42,055 bases of DNA from UBA4722 sp044221135 (GTDB taxonomy: Bacteria > Pseudomonadota > Gammaproteobacteria > DSM-16500), in assembly GCA_044221135.1 (NCBI GenBank), contig JBGAPT010000014.1, positions 1 to 42,055 of the forward strand, in the 5' to 3' direction. The notes beneath the pieces were generated by a model, which was not told the origin of the DNA, ran no database searches, and saw only the letters and a list, made by a program, of their open reading frames with translations. Position numbers and translations under genes: made by a program. Position 1 is the stretch's first letter. Each line of letters starts with the position of its first letter. Of the stretch, positions 33,476 to 40,083 are shown piece by piece.

Positions 33476-33991
33476 TTATTTTTTATTTTCTAATATTTTT
33501 TTTAAAATTGCCTCTTTTTCTTGTTTTTCTGATCGTACTTCCTCTGTAGCAACAGTATAACCAATTATTTTTGCATCATCTGGACACATATTTTTTATAA
33601 TATCATTTTCCTGCAATATCTGAGCTGCGGTTTTAATAATTATATTATTATTGCCTCTTTTCTTTAATGCAAATATCAAATTATCGTTATCAGCAGCAAG
33701 TTTTTTTGCTAATATCTGATATTGTGGGCTGTTAATTTGTAAATAACCTAAATAGGTAAGTGTCCTAATATCTCGGGGAGAAAATTGATCCACTATTAAA
33801 TCATCAGCTAATAATTCTTCAGGCTTTGCATAAAAATAAAAACTTTTGTTAATAACTTGTATGGCTACTGTATATTCATTTTCTTCATTTTCAAATATTT
33901 CAACTACTTTATATAAAGGGAGATACTTTTGTAATTCAATTTCTTTTTTAACATATAAGAAAAAATCTTTTACTTTAGAAAGTAATAACAT
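33476..33991 (-). CDS. Unknown protein partnered with the S24 repressor
   Basis: About 171 residues from ATG 33991, which has AGGAGA six bases upstream within the end of the repressor gene. The N-terminal half has KVKDFFLYVKKEIELQKYLP and strands (YTVAIQVINKSFYFYAKPEE). The C-terminal half is helical and Lys-rich, ending ILKKILENKK. No known motif, membrane segment or zinc site is visible. The start overlaps the S24 repressor stop, so the two are translationally coupled, as regulator-partner pairs often are. The function is unknown; it sits just upstream of the PKS gene in the same direction. Confidence 0.65.
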   Translation of the reverse strand: MLLLSKVKDFFLYVKKEIELQKYLPLYKVVEIFENEENEYTVAIQVINKSFYFYAKPEELLADDLIVDQFSPRDIRTLTYLGYLQINSPQYQILAKKLAADNDNLIFALKKRGNNNIIIKTAAQILQENDIIKNMCPDDAKIIGYTVATEEVRSEKQEKEAILKKILENKK

Positions 33992-33992
33992 T

Positions 33993-34673
33993 TTAATTCT
34001 CCTCAAAAAAATTTGTGTTACTACTTATTAAATAATTATTTCTTGATTCTACCAAACAAGCCATGATTTCATCTTTTTTATTTAGCAAATGTAATTTAGA
34101 TGAAGATAAATCTGGATTTAAAGACTTAATATATTGATGACCTACGTCAATAAGTAGTTGCCTAAAAACATATTTTTCGACAGAGTGAAGCTTAACTAAA
34201 ACGTAGCTTCTGTCATGCGCTGTAACCATAGGATCAAAAATAAGAATAGATTGGGTAGGAAACAAAGGTTCCATTGAGGAATCTGGCATAATAAGTGCAA
34301 ACGACTTATCACTGATTGCATAGTTCACGGCTATTTGCTTATCGCTCAACACCTGAGTTTTTTCAAATGTACCCAGCAATTTCCATGGAATAAGAGGAAT
34401 TGCTTTTATATTATTATGTGCTAAAGACGAACCTGCAGACCGATCGTTATTTACTAGCTTTTCTTCGCCAAGTAGCTGCTCAACAGTAAGACTAAAAAAA
34501 TCCGCTATAGGTTGTAAAGATGATTTATACGGCCGAGTTGACTTACCAGTAATCAATCTATGAATTGTAGGCTGAGGTATACTTAATTTTCTGGATAAGT
34601 CCACAGGTTTCATTTCCTTCTCAAATAATAACTTCTTTAATATCTTACTTAACTGGGGATATTTTTTTGACAC
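33993..34673 (-). CDS. XRE-S24 (LexA/CI-like) self-cleaving repressor
   Basis: A 226-residue protein. Residues 8-70 are a CI-type helix-turn-helix (MKPVDLSRKLSIPQPTIHRL, then ADFFSLTVEQLLGEE). Residues about 92-215 match the S24 peptidase fold, with Ser133 in MPDSSMEPLF and Lys161 in YVLVKLHS as the Ser/Lys dyad. An Ala80-Gly81 pair in the linker (NDRSAGSS) is placed where LexA and CI are cut, so RecA-stimulated self-cleavage is likely. It would then release its operators upon DNA damage or a similar signal. It forms an operon with the gene at 33476-33991 and may also control the adjacent PKS genes. Confidence 0.85.
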   Translation of the reverse strand: MSKKYPQLSKILKKLLFEKEMKPVDLSRKLSIPQPTIHRLITGKSTRPYKSSLQPIADFFSLTVEQLLGEEKLVNNDRSAGSSLAHNNIKAIPLIPWKLLGTFEKTQVLSDKQIAVNYAISDKSFALIMPDSSMEPLFPTQSILIFDPMVTAHDRSYVLVKLHSVEKYVFRQLLIDVGHQYIKSLNPDLSSSKLHLLNKKDEIMACLVESRNNYLISSNTNFFEEN

Positions 34674-34988
34674 ATTTTTAACCTTTTGTTTAATGTTAAT
34701 TAAGAATATCTAATCCATTTAATAGTGAATATTATATTAAAGTTTTTAAATAATTTCTACCTTAAATTAATAAATATTTCGATTTAATTGATATAAATTT
34801 CTATATTAATGTAACTTGTTATTTATATTGATATTATTTTTTATACAGATTTGTTTACATTAGTACATAAACTTGTAATAATTATTCAACTTATAATTAG
34901 TTGTAATTAATTACGATACATACATATTTAATAATGCAACTAAAGTTATAGGCCTTAACCTTAACAAGAAAATTTGGGATGAAACAGT
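34674..34988. promoter_or_regulatory. Divergent intergenic region, S24 repressor / small LuxR gene
   Basis: A very AT-rich stretch of about 315 bases containing the promoters of both flanking genes. GTTTA-N10-TAAAC (34853-34872) is a weak dyad that could be an operator. I find no perfect long repeat or gene. Confidence 0.35.
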
Positions 34989-35267
34989 ATGAAACCAAGC
35001 GTGGAGATCCTTGCTAATAGTAGGTTTTCTAGTAATGAGCTAGAAAATAAGCTATCTCCTATTAATCTCACTAAACGTGAATTAGAAATTCTACATTATG
35101 TAGCTGATGGGTACAGCGCTAAGAAAATTGGTATACTTCTCAATATCTCTTATCGTACTGTTGAAAAATATATTGAGAACTTAAGACTTAAATTAAATTG
35201 CAAAAATAAAGTAGTTCTTGCTATAACATTTTTAAAAGAAAATTTTCACGCACCCGTAATCGAGTAA
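34989..35267 (+). CDS. Single-domain LuxR-type DNA-binding protein
   Basis: A 92-residue protein consisting almost only of a LuxR helix-turn-helix (LTKRELEILHYVADGYSAKK, then LLNISYRTVEKYIENLRLKL). It has no sensor domain, like GerE-type regulators. It is divergent from the S24 repressor and followed, 175 bases on, by the hydrolase gene. It is the third protein in the window with this domain and the most plausible local activator of the biosynthetic cluster. No target site could be identified. Confidence 0.8.
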   Translation: MKPSVEILANSRFSSNELENKLSPINLTKRELEILHYVADGYSAKKIGILLNISYRTVEKYIENLRLKLNCKNKVVLAITFLKENFHAPVIE

Positions 35268-35442
35268 TGCTAAAATAAAAATTATCTTATTAAATGCATA
35301 AGGAATTTTGGTTATGTCAACTCTTACATTTTCAATAGAGATTTGTGAGATTATTTTAGCAAATGTTTACTAAATTTAGAAAGCCATATATTATTAACTG
35401 AAATTAAAATACGTTTGTGTCAACGTTTGCAAAGGAATAACT

Positions 35443-36405
35443 ATGTCTATTAAGATTATAGAACCAAAATTACTTAAGCATATTCCTAACAAAATATTGG
35501 AAAGCAAAGAAAAAGTTCATATTAATACAATATCCATACATGAATCACGTTTAAAAGTTGCTAATGCCTTTAAAGAGGTAGGTGAATCTACCTCTGTCCC
35601 TTATTATGATGAAAAATTTCTCACAAGAGATGGTTACCATCTCTCGTTAAGAATATATAATTATCACTTACCTCCCAATTCACCTATATTTATTTATTAT
35701 ATGGGAAATGGATATATTTATGATTTATTCCAGATTAACTCTAATATTTGTTCTCGTATTGCTGAAAACTCAGCTATCAAAATCGGGATTGTAAACTCGC
35801 GATTAGCACCTGAAAAACCTCTACCAATAGCAATATATGACAGTTATGATGCTGTTAAATATATAGCTACACATGCAGATCATTTCAAAATTGACCCGAA
35901 CAAAATTACTATAGGTGGTTTTTGTTCTGGGGCGACTTGTGCTATAGCCGTAGCAGATATTGCTTTCAAAGAAAAAATATTTAAGATTAATCACCTTATT
36001 TTATTAAATGGTATATATGATTTGACCTATACTCATAATCATTATGTAACGTATGAAGAGAAAGACAAATCTTTTACTAAAGAAGCATTAGATTATATAA
36101 TTGAAAAACAAAATTTATCTGTAAAAGATCGTTACAATCCCCTTTATTCCCCTCTATACCATAAAACATTAAGCCACTTACCTTCTACAACAATATTAGT
36201 CGCTGAATATGATAGAAATCGCAGTAACTCTGCAGCATTTTATGAAAAACTTAATGCTGATAAAGTACAAGTCGAGGAAATAATATTATCTGGACAAACG
36301 CATAATACTATTATTTTTCGCACAGATAATGAAGATAATGAAGATCCTGCTATAATTATTGCTAATATTCTTAAAAAAAAATGCGGAAAAACATTAACTC
36401 TTTAG
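35443..36405 (+). CDS. Alpha/beta hydrolase (HSL-like) with Cys at the nucleophile position
   Basis: A 320-residue hydrolase of the hormone-sensitive-lipase type: VNSRLAPEKPLPIAIYDSYD corresponds to the YRLAPE block and its helix. The nucleophile elbow reads GGFCSGAT, so by alignment with the usual GDSAG the nucleophile is Cys161. The Asp is D257 in VAEYDRNRSNSAA and the His is H287 in SGQTHNT. The oxyanion motif HGGG is replaced by YMGNGY (86-91). A Cys-His-Asp triad occurs in dienelactone hydrolase-type enzymes and in acyl-transferring thioesterases, so it might release or transfer a carrier-bound product. Alternatively Ser162 takes over. AAAGGAA precedes the ATG. Confidence 0.8.
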   Translation: MSIKIIEPKLLKHIPNKILESKEKVHINTISIHESRLKVANAFKEVGESTSVPYYDEKFLTRDGYHLSLRIYNYHLPPNSPIFIYYMGNGYIYDLFQINSNICSRIAENSAIKIGIVNSRLAPEKPLPIAIYDSYDAVKYIATHADHFKIDPNKITIGGFCSGATCAIAVADIAFKEKIFKINHLILLNGIYDLTYTHNHYVTYEEKDKSFTKEALDYIIEKQNLSVKDRYNPLYSPLYHKTLSHLPSTTILVAEYDRNRSNSAAFYEKLNADKVQVEEIILSGQTHNTIIFRTDNEDNEDPAIIIANILKKKCGKTLTL

Positions 36406-36598
36406 GAATTTTTAAAAAATTAAGTGGCACTTGACAGGCAATTAAGGACAGCTGTTTTATTGGATATATTTTCTATTATATAATTAGCTTATAATGTAAA
36501 AAAGTTTCCCCGAATATCGTTGCGAAAAAACTACTATAATTACTACTTTTAAAAATATGGGACACAAAGTCCCATACCTATGCATTTTATATTAAAAA

Positions 36599-37018
36599 CT
36601 ATAAAGCGCTTCTTGGACTTGTATTAGTAGTAGTAGAACGATTGTAAGCTATATTTCTTGGAATAACGGTCTCCCATGGAAGTTTTGACATATCTAATTT
36701 ATCTTCACTACTTATTTCTAAAGTAGCGACATGCCAATCGCGAACACGATAGGGGTCAAGACGATCTACTAAATCATCATGCACTGGTGTTTTAACCCAT
36801 TTTTCAAGGGCTTCACGATCTTTAAACATTAACTTTATATTAACGCATTCTAAATCAACTGTATCTTTATTGTAGTTAATTGAAATAAAACCATCTTGTT
36901 TTTTGATTGCTTCCTCCACCGCAGGAAACCATTTATTTGTAAGATAATTTATTCCCTCTGGGTTCAAATAATGTTTAACAAAAATAGATAGCACTGGACT
37001 TTTATTTCTTAAGAACAT
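36599..37018 (-). CDS. ABM-fold (antibiotic biosynthesis monooxygenase-like) protein
   Basis: About 139 residues from ATG 37018 (GTGAGG upstream). Residues 10-95 form a dimeric alpha/beta barrel of the ABM type: SIFVKHYLNPEGINYLTNKW, then IKKQDGFISINYN and FKDREALEKWVKTPVHDDLV. ABM enzymes are cofactor-free oxygenases, but the fold also occurs in stress and heme-related proteins. No catalytic residues can be assigned. It lies between the hydrolase and the transporter, within the biosynthetic cluster, so a tailoring oxidation is possible. Confidence 0.65.
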   Translation of the reverse strand: MFLRNKSPVLSIFVKHYLNPEGINYLTNKWFPAVEEAIKKQDGFISINYNKDTVDLECVNIKLMFKDREALEKWVKTPVHDDLVDRLDPYRVRDWHVATLEISSEDKLDMSKLPWETVIPRNIAYNRSTTTNTSPRSAL

Positions 37019-37150
37019 TTTGCACCTCACAAGTTAAATGTTTTATTACGTGGTAATTATAAAAACTATTAGTGTCGTGGTCAATCGTAATTTGGTAAGC
37101 AGTTTATATTTTCATGTATTATGATTATTAATATGATATTTAAATTAACG

Positions 37151-37912
37151 CTATGGAGGGGTACTCTCTATAGTATTATTAGTTTTACTTATATGTGCAT
37201 CTATATTGGTATTATTCTCTTCTATGCTAAGTTTGAAAGGATTAAAATTAACACCAATATCATATATATCTATATTCTCGCTTCGTTTTATAAATCTTAC
37301 TAGAAATAAAGCAGGGATTGCGCCGAGAGAAGAAAAAATTATCATGATAATGATCTCAGGCAATAACGTTAACATAAATGCATCAGAGGAAATTCTACCA
37401 GCAAATATACCTAATATTGATAAAGTCACTGTTATACTATCCCCAATAATACTCGAGCTTACACTTCTTATCCAAAAATATTTTCCTCTCAATAATATTT
37501 TCCATTTACTTAGCAAATATGCATTCGTAAGTTGACCTATAAGAACTGCCATACTGCTTACAATAGATGCTCGTAAAAGTGAACCTAATGCTGTGCTATA
37601 TGCTTGCGCATCTTTAACCCAAAAAGCAGGATAAGGTGCATGTATACAAAGTGCTACACTGAGCCCTAAAAATAACCAAGAAAAAACGCCAAGCCACAAC
37701 ATTTGTCTTGCAACTCTATAGCCATATATTTCTGTCACAACATCTGTAACCATAGGTGATATAAAGTAGATAAAAGTTCCGCCTGTTATATATCCATTAC
37801 CAATACTAACTAATCGATTTAAAACAACTTCAGATGTCAGGTAACAAGTAATAAAAGCTACATTTAATGGAATTAAGTATTTATATTGTCTTACAGGTAG
37901 TAGTGTACTCAT
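37151..37912 (-). CDS. VUT/YhhQ-type (queuosine precursor) transporter
   Basis: A 253-residue membrane protein with about six hydrophobic segments. PMVTDVVTEIYGYRVARQML and SSIIGDSITVTLSILGIFAG are hallmark stretches of the VUT/DUF165 family, whose E. coli member YhhQ imports preQ0/preQ1. A hydrophilic tail of about 45 residues ends the protein. Its gene begins 42 bases after the adenylation gene on the same strand, so it is probably in that operon. This is unusual, as YhhQ proteins normally serve tRNA modification. It may import a 7-deazapurine, or serve another substrate. Confidence 0.78.
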   Translation of the reverse strand: MSTLLPVRQYKYLIPLNVAFITCYLTSEVVLNRLVSIGNGYITGGTFIYFISPMVTDVVTEIYGYRVARQMLWLGVFSWLFLGLSVALCIHAPYPAFWVKDAQAYSTALGSLLRASIVSSMAVLIGQLTNAYLLSKWKILLRGKYFWIRSVSSSIIGDSITVTLSILGIFAGRISSDAFMLTLLPEIIIMIIFSSLGAIPALFLVRFIKRSENIDIYDIGVNFNPFKLSIEENNTNIDAHISKTNNTIESTPP

Positions 37913-37954
37913 AATATTTTTCTCATTAGCTGTTAATAAAACATATTGTTATTC

Positions 37955-39784
37955 TTACGTAGTACAATCACTGATATACATAACAAATTTATCAATTGTA
38001 GGGTGTTTAATTAAGTCTAAGATTTTAATCTCTTGATTTAATAGTTCTTCTAATTCATAGTGCAATTGCACAAGTAAGAGAGAATCTCCTCCTATATCAA
38101 AAAAATTTATATTACTATTAACGTCTTGCATGTTTAATACTGATTTCCATACAGATTTAACTTTAGCAAGGATGGAAGTGTCTTGTCTATTTTCTTTGAT
38201 AATATTTGTGGTAGAAATAAAATTTTTAATTAAATGATCTAAGTCAACCTTACCATTTTTTGTAAGTGGAAAATCATCAACAACTATGATTTTTGATGGG
38301 CACATAAACTCTGGAAGAGTTTTTTTAAGTTTAGAATAAATAGATGCTACATCAAGTGTAACATTGCGACATTTTATGAAAGCTACTAATCTTAATTGCT
38401 CACCTGGAGCCATAAAAGGACCCACTACAGCACCAGAAATCTCACCATAACTGCATAATGTATTTTCAATATTTGTTGTACTAACTCTATACCCTCTAAC
38501 CTTGATCAATTTATCTTTACGGCCAATATATTCCAAACCATTATCGCCGACTTTTACAAGATCTCCTGTTTGTAGCCATCTTTTTTTACCAGTTCCATCA
38601 TAATCAGTAACCACAAATCTTTCACTTGTTAATTCAGGTTGATTCAAATAACCTTGAGATATCGAAATGCCACTAATTTTAACTTCGCCTATATCATTCT
38701 TCTTCACAGGAGCTCCATGTTCATCAACAACTGCAATATTAATACCTGCCAATGGATTTCCAATTAAAGATGCATCATTTTCACGCATATTCGAGATAAT
38801 CTCGATTGCTGTTGAATGAATGGTACCTTCTGTAATTCCATACATATTATATAGACGAATTTTCTTAGAAATACTTAGATTAAACCACTTATGAATTTTT
38901 TTGGCATGGAAAGCTTCTCCAGCCAAAAGAATGAGACGTAATTTCATGGATTTTAAAATTGAAGATGGTGTATCTAATATCGGTGTTTGAAATAAATAAA
39001 AATATGTAGGCGTCATATTTATAATTGTTATTTTCTTTTCAAGAATAAAGTCTAAATAATCTTTAGGAGAACTTTTTATTGCACCAATAGGGATGACAAG
39101 CTCTGCTCCGTTGAATAATGAAGAACATATTTCCCATATTGATACATCGAAGCTCAATGAATGAAACAAAGGAATCTTATCTTTAGGGCTTATCTTATAT
39201 AGTTTTTTAGTGGCTTCTATAAGGTTTATTATAGCAGCATGCTCTATAATTACTCCCTTAGGTAGGCCTGTTGATCCGGAAGTGTAAATAATATAGGCTT
39301 CTTTTTTGTTATTTCTCTCAACTAACTCTGTAGTCATTTTCTTAACACATAAATTGCTTTGATGAATGTCAATAATGCAAGAAAGATTCAATTTATTTAA
39401 ACGATCTTGGCTATCCTTGTCAGAAATGATGCAAATAATTTTAGCACTATCAATTATTCTTTTTAAATATTCATCTGGGTAATTGTAATCTATAGGGATA
39501 TAAGTGTAGCCTAACTTTAAACACGTAAGCATTGCTACAACAAAATCAATAGAGGGGGAAAGCAGGATTGCTATATTTTCTGAGGATGGTACAGAGATGC
39601 TACTTAAAAAATAAGCACTAAAACAATCAACTCGTTCTTCGAGTTCACAATATGTAATTGATTGTTCACCAAAAGAAATTGCTGTCTTATTATTCTTCTT
39701 AGTTACTTGATCAGTAAACAAAGTGTATAAGTTGTTGCAACATTTCATTGTTATCGAACCTAATCCTAATTTAAGAGCATTCAT
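37955..39784 (-). CDS. NRPS adenylation-thiolation didomain protein
   Basis: A 609-residue protein. The adenylation domain (about 18-525) carries YIIYTSGSTGLPKGV (A3), FDVSIWEI (A4), NMYGITEG (A5), RWLQTGDLV (A7), GRKDKLIKVRGYRV (A8) and NGKVD with K512 (A10). The thiolation domain ends it, with Ser568 in FFDIGGDSLLL. Reading the Stachelhaus positions from the GrsA alignment gives D-V-W-N-L-A-M-I-H-K, close to the threonine code DFWNIGMVHK, so threonine or a similar hydroxy amino acid is predicted with moderate certainty. No condensation domain is attached, so the loaded residue is passed in trans. ATG 39748 is an alternative start. Confidence 0.88.
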   Translation of the reverse strand: MNALKLGLGSITMKCCNNLYTLFTDQVTKKNNKTAISFGEQSITYCELEERVDCFSAYFLSSISVPSSENIAILLSPSIDFVVAMLTCLKLGYTYIPIDYNYPDEYLKRIIDSAKIICIISDKDSQDRLNKLNLSCIIDIHQSNLCVKKMTTELVERNNKKEAYIIYTSGSTGLPKGVIIEHAAIINLIEATKKLYKISPKDKIPLFHSLSFDVSIWEICSSLFNGAELVIPIGAIKSSPKDYLDFILEKKITIINMTPTYFYLFQTPILDTPSSILKSMKLRLILLAGEAFHAKKIHKWFNLSISKKIRLYNMYGITEGTIHSTAIEIISNMRENDASLIGNPLAGINIAVVDEHGAPVKKNDIGEVKISGISISQGYLNQPELTSERFVVTDYDGTGKKRWLQTGDLVKVGDNGLEYIGRKDKLIKVRGYRVSTTNIENTLCSYGEISGAVVGPFMAPGEQLRLVAFIKCRNVTLDVASIYSKLKKTLPEFMCPSKIIVVDDFPLTKNGKVDLDHLIKNFISTTNIIKENRQDTSILAKVKSVWKSVLNMQDVNSNINFFDIGGDSLLLVQLHYELEELLNQEIKILDLIKHPTIDKFVMYISDCTT

Positions 39785-40083
39785 TAAATAAAATACTAAT
39801 GCAAAAAATTTCTATCGCTCGATACAATTAAAAAGATATCGTATCATCCGTTATCATTAAAACTAATCAGCCTAGCGTTATTGCATTTAACAGAGTTACC
39901 AAAAAGAAAATGTATACTTTATAACATCTAATGGTAGATCCTATAATTCTTTTAAGATAATATGCCACTATATTAACACAGCAATGTGGTATTATATGTT
40001 GACAAATTTAAATGTCAATTAAATGTCAAAATTTAATTTTAATTACCATTCTTGAAAAACAAAAAACAGTGAGCGCCTAGCCT
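39785..40083. promoter_or_regulatory. Divergent NRPS promoter region
   Basis: A non-coding stretch between the two NRPS genes. TTGACA (39999-40004) and TGTCAA (40013-40018) form an inverted repeat with an 8-base spacer. TGTCAA occurs again at 40024-40029, so the AAATGTCAA unit repeats with an 11-base period. This arrangement suggests a dimeric regulator site close to the start of the plus-strand gene. The regulator is unknown. Confidence 0.45.

Noticed and set aside
37206..37535. 109-codon frame opposite the VUT transporter
   Set aside because: Antisense shadow of a transporter with clear family motifs.
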